Source: a virus. From it: a DNA stretch of 64,000 nucleotides. Location of the stretch: positions 29,202 through 93,201 of IMG/VR virus record IMGVR_UViG_3300042891_001130; one strand, given 5' to 3'. Below, one piece after another: positions 26,686 to 36,013 of this stretch. The notes beneath the pieces are model-generated. The model made no database searches, had not been told where the DNA came from, and was given only the letters and a program-made list of their open reading frames with translations. Within the stretch, counting starts at the first letter, position 1. The number at the start of each line of letters is the position of its first letter. Made by a program: the position numbers and the translations under genes.

Positions 26686-29010
26686 TTAACCTCCAGACCC
26701 GGTTCTTATAGGATTTCCCTGACCATCTGTTACAATTCCACCAGAGCCTGTTCCTAAAAGTTGTCCTTGCAACTGACCTAAAAAGCATTCATAAAAACCT
26801 TTTTTCTTTGCTTTAATATCAGCAGTATTATTTCCAACAGCCTTGCAAGCGGCTTCAAAATAACCAGGATTAGTTTGATCTAATTTAACTCTGTCTAGTA
26901 GATATATAACTGCGGATTCCGCTGCAAGATCTGGTCTGTTTAATAGTTTAGGATTTTTAACTAAATCCCATTTCATTAATTTTCCATATTTTTCATAGTT
27001 GGCTCGACCGGTTATTTGTATATAGCCTCGGCCAATAAATTTTGTTCCGTCACCAGGTTCTTTATTTCCTAATTCTCTACCTTTTGCGCCTTGATACCCA
27101 TATAAAAATTCAGGTAAACTATTATTAGGATTTCCTGCATACTTTTCTGCAAGGCTTCGATCTCCTTTAAATATACTAGGAAACACTTGTAACAATCGAT
27201 TAGCAGTATAATTAAAATTTTCTTCTTTTACTTCCCATAATGTTTCTCCTCCGCAAATCCCCAATAACGAAGCGACTGCATAAGGACTTTTTAACCCATA
27301 TTTTTCTGCGGCAGTTTTTAAAGCATCTATCCCAAACCCAGATGTTCCTTTGTTAATTGCTCTAGCATATTCAATTGTACAAGTTCCCGGAACAACTACT
27401 GGAGGGTTTGTTGGTTCAACTGGCGGTGTATTTTGACTTACTTGTCCCGATGCTCGAGCAGCAGCAGAAGCAGGATTTGGAGGGATTCCGTCGGCTGTTC
27501 TATCTGCCAATGTTACATCTGTTTTGGGCGGTTCTACTTTTGGAGGATTAATGTTTTCGTGTTGATCCCACGGTTCGTGTGTTGGAACCCTCTGCATAAT
27601 ACTTTTAATATCTGGTGCTTTATAAAATTCTCCGTTTGACCAACCAGAGTTTGCTTTTCTATTAGGTAAAGTGAATAAAGGCAAATCTGGAGGAATTGCT
27701 GCATTTTCTGCACTGCTAGGTGCGGCAGCAGCAGGGCCATTCAAATGAATTACTGACCCGCTTGCTATAATTTGTCCGTTGGCGCCTAAATTTAGTGTTG
27801 CAGCAGTTCCTATGTTGATATTTGATTCTGCTCCTATATTAAAACTTGCGCCCGCTGTTTCTTTAATATCACCGGCGACATTTAAATTAAACGAATTAGC
27901 AACCGAAACTTTAGCCACTCCCCCAATCGTTTTATCATAAGTTTTCGTAACAGAAATTTTGGCATCTTTATCAACATTTAAAAAATAATGGCCGACAATA
28001 TTTGTTTCCATGTTTCCATCGGCCCTAATGTGTATGTTGCGACCTGCTTCTAAATTTATATCTCTATCTGCTCTAAAATTAAAATCATTTTCAGTATGAA
28101 TACTAACACTATCCTGAGCAAAAATATCAATCTTACCGTTACTAGTTAATTCAATCCATGCTGTACCTTTACTGTTAGCAATGTAGATTAAATCTTGACT
28201 ATTATGCATTAATATTTGATGCCCGGTGCGTGTTCTTAATCTTACTAATTCATTTTGACCATTAACATCCCCGTCATCCATTACAAAAGTTGTACCACCC
28301 AATCTGCTTACAGGTATCCTTGCTTTAGATTGATATCCAATTTCTCCACGTTTTGCACCGGGGCTATCATCAATGGGCCCTGGTGTAGATATTCCGAATA
28401 CTCCGCTAGGTATTTCTCTTCTTGCAGAACTAGACGTAACACCTCTTGTAGTATCTAGTAATAAACCTTGTTGCAATAGCCTATCAGCAAAAGGATGAAC
28501 AGGTTTGGTAAATTTGTCAACACTTAAAGAAAACTTTCGAGAAGATTTATGAAATTCAGCAACTGGTAACAAATCTGTACCGTATTTTCTTCGTTGCTCG
28601 TCCGTAATAGCAGATTGTTTTGATGCTGCAATTCCAGGAATCATGTGATTTTGAAACATGTCAGAAACACAACCAAACCAATATCCCTGATTAGGATCCC
28701 CGTCAATAAACACAACCATAACTGTTGATCCAATGTCCGGAGGTACTGCCCACCATCCGTAACTTTTTTGAACATCGTTAAAATCAGAACTGTTAGTGCC
28801 TTCGTATTTTATGCTTGTATTTCCTGCAAATGGACTTAAATATCTAACAATATATGTTTCTGCTTGAAGATCAAAATCTGGTGCTACACCTTTAAATAGT
28901 GCAACTTCTAAACTTCCCATATAAGTGGGATCTAGGTGATTTCTAACCTCTGCTAAAAAAGGGCCGGGCGACCCTAATTTTGCCGAGCGTCTTTTTTCAA
29001 AATTTGCCAT
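26686..29010 (-). CDS. 5: Baseplate hub/tail spike gp5 with C-terminal GH19 lysin
   Basis: 774 residues. Residues ~1-130 form the OB-fold of gp5/VgrG-type spikes (PTYMGSLEVALF, YGWWAVPPDIGSTVMVVFID, YWFGCV). Residues ~270-425 carry short repeats (DINLEAGRNIHIRADG, SNINIGTAATLNLGAN) of the triple beta-helix needle. A Pro/Ala-rich linker (~425-555) leads to a glycoside hydrolase family 19 domain (~560-750) with catalytic-type Glu589 in GGETLWE, the ENFNYTANRLLQVFP segment and GRGYIQITGRANY. T4 gp5 instead has a GH24 lysozyme between the OB-fold and helix. The domain should cut peptidoglycan locally during injection. Family assignment is strong; activity is inferred. Confidence 0.93.
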   Translation of the reverse strand: MANFEKRRSAKLGSPGPFLAEVRNHLDPTYMGSLEVALFKGVAPDFDLQAETYIVRYLSPFAGNTSIKYEGTNSSDFNDVQKSYGWWAVPPDIGSTVMVVFIDGDPNQGYWFGCVSDMFQNHMIPGIAASKQSAITDEQRRKYGTDLLPVAEFHKSSRKFSLSVDKFTKPVHPFADRLLQQGLLLDTTRGVTSSSARREIPSGVFGISTPGPIDDSPGAKRGEIGYQSKARIPVSRLGGTTFVMDDGDVNGQNELVRLRTRTGHQILMHNSQDLIYIANSKGTAWIELTSNGKIDIFAQDSVSIHTENDFNFRADRDINLEAGRNIHIRADGNMETNIVGHYFLNVDKDAKISVTKTYDKTIGGVAKVSVANSFNLNVAGDIKETAGASFNIGAESNINIGTAATLNLGANGQIIASGSVIHLNGPAAAAPSSAENAAIPPDLPLFTLPNRKANSGWSNGEFYKAPDIKSIMQRVPTHEPWDQHENINPPKVEPPKTDVTLADRTADGIPPNPASAAARASGQVSQNTPPVEPTNPPVVVPGTCTIEYARAINKGTSGFGIDALKTAAEKYGLKSPYAVASLLGICGGETLWEVKEENFNYTANRLLQVFPSIFKGDRSLAEKYAGNPNNSLPEFLYGYQGAKGRELGNKEPGDGTKFIGRGYIQITGRANYEKYGKLMKWDLVKNPKLLNRPDLAAESAVIYLLDRVKLDQTNPGYFEAACKAVGNNTADIKAKKKGFYECFLGQLQGQLLGTGSGGIVTDGQGNPIRTGSGG

Positions 29011-29022
29011 ATTATTCTTCCA

Positions 29023-32000
29023 TTATTCTAACGGTGGTAGTCCTAATCTTTTTCTAATTATTGGATCATCACCTGTATAAGGAGGCGCATTGGGATCATT
29101 TAATTTATTAAACAGTCGATCAAGTGGACTTGGAGAAGATGCATTACTTCCAAATTTAGACCCAACTGATCCTAATATACTTTTATCTTTTACAGATTTA
29201 CTTCCTATTTGATTCGAAATTAATTTTGACGAAGTTTCATACTTATCTTTAATAATAGTACTATCAATTCTATTTTCAGTCGAAATTAAATTTTTATAAG
29301 GATTAATTTCAAAATTTTGAGGGTTATTTGAAACTTGACTTAATAAATCTTCTGGTACAATATTCGTTGACAAATTTTTAAAACTTCTAGACCCATATAA
29401 GTCTGCAAGACCTTGCACTCCTTTTTTAGAAACTACAGATCTTGCATAACTTTTGTCAATCTCAGATAAAGGATTAGGTGCAACAGAATATGGCGCAGTA
29501 GGAGGAATATTTGGAATCTTGCTCGACGGCAATATATCAAACGCTAAACCTGTATCCACGGCTTGTTCTAAATTAACATCAGAGGGAATAGATTTTGATA
29601 GGTCTTTTATTTGCCCTAAAACTTTACTTTGTAATTTAGGATCAATACCAGATAAAGAAGAAGGATTAATTCCTACGCCGGCAGCAACTGCTTCTGGATC
29701 TGCAGGACCTCCGGCAAAAGATTTAATTTTATCTCCAACTTTTCCAACAAACTTTCCAACATCATTTGCCATTCCAGAAACTGCATTTAAGGTATCTTTA
29801 CCTAACTTCTTAAAAGGCTCTACTGTACCTGAAAATTGATTTTCAGGCAAACTAGTATCAGCAGGGTTTGTTATAGAAACAGTTGCCCCCTCACCAATTC
29901 CAGAACCGACATTAGATTGATTTTTAATAGATTTTAATGCAGAATTAATAACTCCTGTTGCTAATAACCCTATAGCTCTTTCTTTAGGCAAATTTCCAGT
30001 AAGAACATTTGTAGCAATTGCCAATGCTGCTGCAGAATCTATATCTCCCTTGGCTCGATCAAATAAACCACCAGGATTAATAGAAGGTTGAGGAATTCTT
30101 GAAACTGCTGGTACTATATCTTTAGCCTGTCTAGAATTAATATAAAGTCCTGTAACACTGTTTTGCATTCTTGATCCTTGAAAGATTGCAGATGAAGGAA
30201 TGTTATTTGACATTAATCTAATGTTTGATGAGACATCAACTGGCAAAGGTTGTCCAATAACAGATGATCCTGCAAATAATCCGCTAGGTCTGCCTGCCAG
30301 TCCATAGGATCTAGTTAAATTAGTAACAGGAGTACCACCAAGACCACCGCTGGGAGGTGGAGGGGGTGGAGGAGGTGCCTCTTCTTGAATTTGATCTGCG
30401 GCAGTTGTAGCAGAAGATCCTTGGCTAAGTTGTTCTGCTATCGTTGCAGAACTAGGTCTAAAACTAGCACCCCTAGCAGTTGAAGAATCAGCCCTAACTT
30501 GATCAACAGGATCACTTGTTTGAACTAACAGCGTTTTTGGATCAGTAGGTTTTACACTATAATCTAATATTTGACCAGGTACTCTAATAACACTTAAAGT
30601 TTGTTTAAACACACCTTCTCTAAAAGTACTTAAAATTTCAGTAACTTGATATGATCCACTAAAAGGTACTCTATTTTTATCAAAAAACATAGTACCTCCG
30701 TTTTCTAAAGGTAAAATATCAATTGGATTTCTAAAATTAATTGTTATTAAAAGTTGTCCGTAAAGATGATTCGCTTCGCCATTTTTATTTAGACCTCTTT
30801 TTTCTGGTTCCAAATTTATATTGCCTATACCGCCGGTTATTAAAAATAATGGATCGCCTAAAATTTCTAATTTTCCATCAACAAGACTTGCTTTAGAATT
30901 AACTACAGCCTCATGCATATGTCTCGCCATAACAGAATATGGATCGTCTAATGGCTGACTTGCATTACCTCCATATGCTTGAACTGGAGTAATTGCTATC
31001 TTTTTAGGTGGAAGAGGAACTTGCGATTGTTTTTGATCTCCAACAGTCGGTGATTCTGCTCCAATTTTTTTACCACCATCACTAGTAGATCCAAGTTGAG
31101 AACTAGGCCTTTTATCATTAGCCATAGCAGCAGGTAATGCTTCAAAAAACAATGTATTAAAATTTAATCTAAAATTTATAACATCATAGTTTTGACCAGT
31201 ATATATGTAATTATATTCTCTTAAACTTAATTTTTTAAGTTCAGATTCATTAATAATTGCATCTGAATAATTTGGTATTTCTGTATAATGAATCTTATAT
31301 GGTGAAACAACATATGTAATATTTTGTGCTGGTTTTTTTGTTACTTTATTAATTCCGTTTTTTAATGTTACTTCTATTCGAACCGTAAAATAATCAACCA
31401 TTCCAAACTGGTCTGGAATATTTGGAACTTTTCCTAAGAAAGCAATTAAATTTTTTGTATATTCACTGTCTCTTATAACTGACGCAATAACTTCGTGAAC
31501 GTTTGCGTTTTCATTAATATGAATTACTGATTTAGTAGGAGTTAACTTTGACCCTTCAGGATTTCTAGATTGATCCTGAGGAGTAGGTTGAGGATTTTGT
31601 TGCGGAGCACCTTCTACCTTATAAGCAGTAGGCTGAGTTGTTTCGGCAGGATCTTCCATCTTATATAACGCATTTTCTTTCATAACTTTGACAAAAATAG
31701 ATTTTGCCAATGGACTGTCATCACTATCTATCCATCCTTGTTCATTATCAAAAATTTTAAACTTAATAAAATATTCGTCAATTTGTGTACTATCTAGTCC
31801 AGCATTTGTATCTTTATACATTTGAACTGTTTGCGAATTTAAATTTTTAATAAGATTATATAAAATTTCTTTAACTGTATTTCCTTCGGATTTGAGAGGT
31901 TTCTTAATTTGATTTGCTTCACCAAAAAGTTTTTCGTTTGCAGGCACAGCCTCGCATCTATAACGAGTTCCTCTTTCAGTAATATCAACTTCAATATTTG

Positions 32001-32715
32001 AAAATGTTATAGGAAAATATCGAGTAGATTTTGGAACTGTTTCTGGATCTGAAAATTCGTTGCCATCTTTATAACCTTTAAATTCTAATTTTAAAATAAA
32101 ATTTGCTTGCACATAACTTGTATATCCTGTTGCAATAGAAGTTACATAAAGAGCTTCAAGAAATCCATTTACACTATATGGTTCAATTATTTCAAATTTG
32201 ATTGACGTAGGCATTGATACATTTGACTGTTTACTAAATGATGCTACTGATTGAATTTCTACATTGTCTATAAACATGTCAAATCGACCAGGACTGTCTT
32301 TATTAAAGCCTGCGACTGTAGATGATGCACTATAATCTGTCACAGTAATGTCTTTAGTTCCTGCAACTACAACTTCATTTCCTTCCATTACTGTAATCTT
32401 TTCTTCTCCAACTTTTCTTTCGATACCTGCAACGTTAGTTGAAAGACCTGTGGTACCTTTACCTCCAGATTTTAAAATTACAAAATCTAATTCTCCTTCA
32501 CTTAATAGTTGTGGATTTGAAAGAAATTCTTTTTTACATCCGGCCAATGTCCAATTATATGTAACTGATCTATAATTGTGAAGGATATTTTTTTCACCGG
32601 ACTGAACAACTTCTTGTTTGTTTTGTTCCTGAAATTGATTTTCTTCAGAATTAGTATTTCTAGAAATTTCTGGAGAATCATATACATTATTTTGAACATC
32701 TATCCTGGAAGACAT
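29023..32715 (-). CDS. Large baseplate protein, hub (gp27-position) candidate
   Basis: 1230 residues, between gp53 and gp5. The first ~270 residues read like a beta-rich baseplate domain (FIDNVEIQSVASFSKQSN, ANFILKLEFKGYKDG, YFPITFSNIEVDITERGTRY) followed by a helical NTVKEILYNLIKNLNSQ. Around 600-700 there is another conserved-looking block (GQLLITINFRNPIDILPLEN, FSGSYQVTEILSTFREGVFK). Near 775-790 is a run of eight or more prolines, after which the sequence is low in structure, Ser/Pro/Gly-rich to the end. T4 gp27 adjoins gp5 physically and genetically, so a hub role is plausible from position, but I see no decisive gp27 motif and the protein is three times longer. Confidence 0.75.
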   Translation of the reverse strand: MSSRIDVQNNVYDSPEISRNTNSEENQFQEQNKQEVVQSGEKNILHNYRSVTYNWTLAGCKKEFLSNPQLLSEGELDFVILKSGGKGTTGLSTNVAGIERKVGEEKITVMEGNEVVVAGTKDITVTDYSASSTVAGFNKDSPGRFDMFIDNVEIQSVASFSKQSNVSMPTSIKFEIIEPYSVNGFLEALYVTSIATGYTSYVQANFILKLEFKGYKDGNEFSDPETVPKSTRYFPITFSNIEVDITERGTRYRCEAVPANEKLFGEANQIKKPLKSEGNTVKEILYNLIKNLNSQTVQMYKDTNAGLDSTQIDEYFIKFKIFDNEQGWIDSDDSPLAKSIFVKVMKENALYKMEDPAETTQPTAYKVEGAPQQNPQPTPQDQSRNPEGSKLTPTKSVIHINENANVHEVIASVIRDSEYTKNLIAFLGKVPNIPDQFGMVDYFTVRIEVTLKNGINKVTKKPAQNITYVVSPYKIHYTEIPNYSDAIINESELKKLSLREYNYIYTGQNYDVINFRLNFNTLFFEALPAAMANDKRPSSQLGSTSDGGKKIGAESPTVGDQKQSQVPLPPKKIAITPVQAYGGNASQPLDDPYSVMARHMHEAVVNSKASLVDGKLEILGDPLFLITGGIGNINLEPEKRGLNKNGEANHLYGQLLITINFRNPIDILPLENGGTMFFDKNRVPFSGSYQVTEILSTFREGVFKQTLSVIRVPGQILDYSVKPTDPKTLLVQTSDPVDQVRADSSTARGASFRPSSATIAEQLSQGSSATTAADQIQEEAPPPPPPPPSGGLGGTPVTNLTRSYGLAGRPSGLFAGSSVIGQPLPVDVSSNIRLMSNNIPSSAIFQGSRMQNSVTGLYINSRQAKDIVPAVSRIPQPSINPGGLFDRAKGDIDSAAALAIATNVLTGNLPKERAIGLLATGVINSALKSIKNQSNVGSGIGEGATVSITNPADTSLPENQFSGTVEPFKKLGKDTLNAVSGMANDVGKFVGKVGDKIKSFAGGPADPEAVAAGVGINPSSLSGIDPKLQSKVLGQIKDLSKSIPSDVNLEQAVDTGLAFDILPSSKIPNIPPTAPYSVAPNPLSEIDKSYARSVVSKKGVQGLADLYGSRSFKNLSTNIVPEDLLSQVSNNPQNFEINPYKNLISTENRIDSTIIKDKYETSSKLISNQIGSKSVKDKSILGSVGSKFGSNASSPSPLDRLFNKLNDPNAPPYTGDDPIIRKRLGLPPLE

Positions 32716-32716
32716 A

Positions 32717-33016
32717 TTAGATACCTAACACTCGTTGAATGGTTGTTATTTTAGGAAGATATATATTTGTGCCTGCCCGCATATCAAAAATTGGATCTTT
32801 AATTTTTGCTTTATTTCTTACAGAAAAAACCCACCATAACTTTTCATTTTTGTACAAATCGTAAGCCAATAAATCTGGCCTATTTTCGTATGTCGAGGTA
32901 ATGGTGTATAAAATATCATCCTTTTCTGCAGGTATATCTCTAGGAACATAGGTATCAAGATAACCATTTGATACAGATGTCAAATAATAAGGACTGTCTT
33001 TAGAATACAATGCCAT
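32717..33016 (-). CDS. 53: Baseplate wedge protein gp53
   Basis: 99 residues matching the short form of gp53 in T4-like marine phages: LYSKDSPYYLTSVSNGYLDT, the IPAEKDDILYTITSTYENRP helix, DLLAYDLYKNEKLWWVFSVR and the ending GTNIYLPKITTIQRVLG. The C-terminal part looks like a LysM-related fold. gp53 clamps gp6 and gp25 in the wedge and helps join six wedges around the hub. Its ATG overlaps the stop of the upstream gp48-like gene (TAATG) and its stop lies next to the following gene, indicating coupled translation. Confidence 0.92.
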   Translation of the reverse strand: MALYSKDSPYYLTSVSNGYLDTYVPRDIPAEKDDILYTITSTYENRPDLLAYDLYKNEKLWWVFSVRNKAKIKDPIFDMRAGTNIYLPKITTIQRVLGI

Positions 33017-33942
33017 TATACAAACCCTTTAGAAGATATAAAATTCGATTCATTGTTAATATATTTTGTAACACTGAAATCTTGCATTTCTGCTCTACTG
33101 TACATAGGTATACAAGTAACAGAAATTGTTGAGACAACAGGAACTGAAGTTGATCCAAAAATTTCATCATCGACGATTGTAAAATAATCAACACTATCGG
33201 GCAGTTCCATCCTAACACTACCTATGGCTACCGGCACATTATCAAGTATAAATTTTCCATGTGCTACGAGCCTACAAACTGGAGGAGGACTACCGCTGTC
33301 AGGATCCCCTGTCCTTCCTCCAGATCGCATCCTTGTCAAGGATTTAAGAAGATGCATAGTCGATAGCAATACCAATGCATCGTTTTTTGATTCTACAGTA
33401 AATTTTCCCGAAACACTAATATTTCCTATTGAAGATTTTTGATAAAAATTTATCTGAAAGTTAGAGTGCAGCGGTGTTGCCGAACTATAGTCTGCTTTTA
33501 AATCAAACTGAATGCTAGGGGTATATGGAAAAATTACACCTTTAAGTGTTCTCAATGCGCCATTTGGCCCTGAAGTAATTTTTGTCCAATAATTAGGAGG
33601 AACTAAAATTTTAACTCTAAGATCTTGTCCTAATTTTTTTCCTCCCACATCATAAACATTGACAACAGGATCGCCTTTTTGTTTTTTAGGCATAGCACCA
33701 GGATCTCCTGCAGGAGTCGGTCTAGCACCGTAGTCAACTTCAGGAGTTTCTTCACGAGGCAAGTTTCTTCCTGCTCCATAAATGTCAATTTCTGGAGTAA
33801 AAATTTCTGCTGTTTGTTGCCTGGCTTGTCTTGCATTGTCTGTTCTACTAGGCAATGTTGTTGAATCTATAGAACTTCTAAACGCTTCATACTCAGCCTT
33901 TGAAACTTGCTTTCCATTGATAGTATAAACTTCAGTGCTCAT
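33016..33942 (-). CDS. 48: Baseplate tail-tube junction protein, gp48-like
   Basis: First gene of the minus-strand tail block. The start is placed at 33942 (MSTEVYTINGKQVSKAEYE, 308 residues) because AAGGA lies 9-13 bases before it; a longer frame upstream to 34131 crosses the divergent promoter region and has no site. Characteristic segments are VKILVPP-type RVKILVPPNYW, GVIFPYTPSIQFDLKADYSS, SGKFTVESKNDALVLLSTMH, PPPVCRLVAHGKFILDNVPV and SVDYFTI, shared with proteins annotated as gp48 in marine T4-like phages. gp48 caps the hub and starts tube polymerisation. Family resemblance is from memory; gp54 is the alternative. Confidence 0.78.
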   Translation of the reverse strand: MSTEVYTINGKQVSKAEYEAFRSSIDSTTLPSRTDNARQARQQTAEIFTPEIDIYGAGRNLPREETPEVDYGARPTPAGDPGAMPKKQKGDPVVNVYDVGGKKLGQDLRVKILVPPNYWTKITSGPNGALRTLKGVIFPYTPSIQFDLKADYSSATPLHSNFQINFYQKSSIGNISVSGKFTVESKNDALVLLSTMHLLKSLTRMRSGGRTGDPDSGSPPPVCRLVAHGKFILDNVPVAIGSVRMELPDSVDYFTIVDDEIFGSTSVPVVSTISVTCIPMYSRAEMQDFSVTKYINNESNFISSKGFV

Positions 33943-33996
33943 TTCTTTTTTCCTTATCATTGTATTTAACCAATAAATAAACCACCCGTTTAATGG

Positions 33997-34025
33997 TTGA
34001 CATTTGCAGTTTTTATTAATACAAT
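33997..34025 (+). promoter_or_regulatory. Sigma70-type promoter for gp55 and the early block
   Basis: TTGACA (33997-34002), a 17-base spacer and TACAAT (34020-34025) give a near-consensus bacterial promoter, with predicted start about 34032 and the gp55 ATG at 34049. It lies in the 106-base divergent gap between gp48 and gp55. A host-sigma promoter is what would be expected for the gene of the late sigma factor itself. Confidence 0.72.
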
Positions 34026-34048
34026 CAACTACAAAGGAAAAAACAATA

Positions 34049-34954
34049 ATGACCGACCCAGTGTTACCGACTTTACGAAAAGTAAAATATTTAAATAATA
34101 AAGATTTATTAGCAGAAATCCATAAGAGCAAATGCAGTTTTTCGAGTTTTACTAAAAAAGAATACAGCCAACATGATATAATCTTGTCAAATATAGATAA
34201 AATTAATATTCGATCAATAGCAGAAGCAAAAAGAAATCGAGCAAAAAGATTAGGTTTAGAATTATTTTTAAAATTAAAAACCGAAGGAGATAAAAAAACA
34301 AAACTTTCGGAATGTATCCCAAATTATAAAACTATTCCAAAAACAGATCTAATATTTAGAATAATGACATTTGATCATATTCCCCTGTCTCCGGGAAGAA
34401 AAAAAACAACAAAAACTACCGCAGATAGTCACGATAAAGTTAATTTTCCCCCGTTCCAACATTGGAAATTTGATGAAAACGACGAATTAGTGTGTGTCGG
34501 TAAAAGCCATTGGAAGGGCACTTTAGAAAAAGGAAAATTTTCAAAGGATCATGGAAGAATTACTGAAGAATTGGGAAAGATGTTCTTAAAATTAAGTGAA
34601 CGATATGCACAGAGATCAAACTGGCGTGGTTATACTTACGTAGACGAAATGAAGGGACAAGCCATACTACAACTAAGTCAAATTGGGTTGCAATTTGACG
34701 AAAGCAAATCAGAAAATCCTTTTGCATATTATACTGCGGCAGTAACTAATAGTTTTACTAGAGTGTTAAACATTGAAAAGAAAAATCAAAACATTCGAGA
34801 CGACATGTTGGAAGAAGCCGGATTAACTCCAAGTATTACTCGACAATATCAACACGAATACGCAGAAGAAACTGCAAGACAGGCCGAAATTTATAAAAAT
34901 TTTAGAGCACCTAAAACCAAATCGTTAGAAGATGAAGAAGAACCTGGGGCTTGA
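34049..34954 (+). CDS. 55: Late-transcription sigma factor gp55
   Basis: Directs host RNA polymerase to phage late promoters, in T4 together with gp33 and the gp45 clamp. The start at 34049 (MTDPVLPTLRKVKYLNN, 301 residues) follows AAAGGA by ten bases; an ATG at 34004 would precede the predicted transcription start. The diagnostic block is near residues 190-260: NWRGYTYVDEMKGQAILQLS, FDESKSENPFAYYTAAVTNS, FTRVLNIEKKNQNIRDDMLE, matching the sigma region 2-like core of gp55. The N-terminal ~170 residues are Lys-rich and longer than in T4 gp55 (185 residues total); the C-terminus ends in acidic EDEEEPG. Confidence 0.92.
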   Translation: MTDPVLPTLRKVKYLNNKDLLAEIHKSKCSFSSFTKKEYSQHDIILSNIDKINIRSIAEAKRNRAKRLGLELFLKLKTEGDKKTKLSECIPNYKTIPKTDLIFRIMTFDHIPLSPGRKKTTKTTADSHDKVNFPPFQHWKFDENDELVCVGKSHWKGTLEKGKFSKDHGRITEELGKMFLKLSERYAQRSNWRGYTYVDEMKGQAILQLSQIGLQFDESKSENPFAYYTAAVTNSFTRVLNIEKKNQNIRDDMLEEAGLTPSITRQYQHEYAEETARQAEIYKNFRAPKTKSLEDEEEPGA

Positions 34955-34979
34955 CTTTTACTCTTAATATATTTAAAAT
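34951..34979 (+). promoter_or_regulatory. Sigma70-type promoter before gp47
   Basis: TTGACT (34951-34956), 17-base spacer, TAAAAT (34974-34979), overlapping the gp55 stop. One mismatch in each hexamer. Predicted start is about 34986, at the AGGAG (34986-34990) ribosome binding site of gp47, so the leader would be very short; this lowers confidence slightly. Confidence 0.55.
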
Positions 34980-34999
34980 AATACTAGGAGAAAAATTAT

Positions 35000-36013
35000 A
35001 TGAACCTTTTTAAAAAGGTAGCCTGTTTTACAGATCTTCATGTTGGATTAAAAAGTAATTCACCGATACATCTTAAAGATTGCGAAGAGTTTATCGATTG
35101 GTTTATTTTAGAAGCCAAAAAAAATAATTGTGAGACTGGAATATTTTTAGGGGATTGGAGTCATAATCGAAATAGTTTAAATCTTGTAACACTAGATACA
35201 AGTATTAAGTTATTAGAAAAACTCGGATCTTCTTTTGAACAATTTTTTTGGTTTCCGGGCAATCACGACTTATTTTACAAAGACAAAAGAGATGTCCACA
35301 GTTCTGCCTTTGGAAGACATATTCCAGGCGTCACTGTAGTCGAAAATGTATGCACCATAGGTGATGTGACTTTAGTACCGTGGTTGGTAGGCGACGAATG
35401 GAAAGATATCAGTAAAATTAAAAGTCGATATATGTTCGGTCATTTTGAACTACCGTTGTTTTACATGAACGCCATGGTTCAAATGCCAGACACCGGTGAA
35501 TTACAAGCAGAACATTTTAAAAATCAAGACTACGTTTTTAGTGGTCATTTTCATAAAAGACAAAGTAGAGGAAAAGTGCATTATATTGGTAATGCATTTC
35601 CTCATAATTTTGCAGACTCTTGGGACGACGAGCGCGGTATGATGATACTAGAATGGGGAGGTGAGCCACAATATATAAACTGGCTCGATTGTCCCAAATT
35701 TAGACATGTTAAACTTTCAGATTTAATTGATAAGAAGGATGAAATTTTAAAATCTAAAATGTACTTAAAAGTAAATTTAGATATCGATATTAGTTTTGAA
35801 GAAGCAAATTTTATTAAAGAAACTTTCACTAAAGAACACGATATTAGAGAAATAAGTTTAATTCAAGATAAAATAAATCTTGAAGGGACTATTGATGACA
35901 ACCCAGATCAAAAATTTGAAAGTGTTGATCAAATTGTTTCAGAACAACTAGTTAATATTGATAGCAAAGATTTTGACAAAAACGTTTTATTAAAAATTTA
36001 CAACAGCATATGA
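35000..36013 (+). CDS. 47: Recombination nuclease subunit gp47 (Mre11/SbcD-like)
   Basis: Metallophosphoesterase-family nuclease that with gp46 resects DNA ends for recombination-dependent replication and helps degrade host DNA. The 337-residue length matches T4 gp47 (339). The five metal-binding motifs are visible in order: FTDLHVG (D12, H14), FLGDWSHNR, FPGNHDLFYKDKRD, MFGHFE, and FSGHFHKRQ. Well-placed AGGAG precedes the start. The stop overlaps the following glycosyltransferase start (ATGA), so the gene separating it from gp46 is read in the same operon. Confidence 0.95.
   Translation: MNLFKKVACFTDLHVGLKSNSPIHLKDCEEFIDWFILEAKKNNCETGIFLGDWSHNRNSLNLVTLDTSIKLLEKLGSSFEQFFWFPGNHDLFYKDKRDVHSSAFGRHIPGVTVVENVCTIGDVTLVPWLVGDEWKDISKIKSRYMFGHFELPLFYMNAMVQMPDTGELQAEHFKNQDYVFSGHFHKRQSRGKVHYIGNAFPHNFADSWDDERGMMILEWGGEPQYINWLDCPKFRHVKLSDLIDKKDEILKSKMYLKVNLDIDISFEEANFIKETFTKEHDIREISLIQDKINLEGTIDDNPDQKFESVDQIVSEQLVNIDSKDFDKNVLLKIYNSI

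Noticed and set aside
33943-34131. Longer N-terminal extension of the gp48-like gene to 34131
   Set aside because: It would cross the divergent promoter region and reads hydrophobic nonsense; MSTEVY at 33942 has an AAGGA site.
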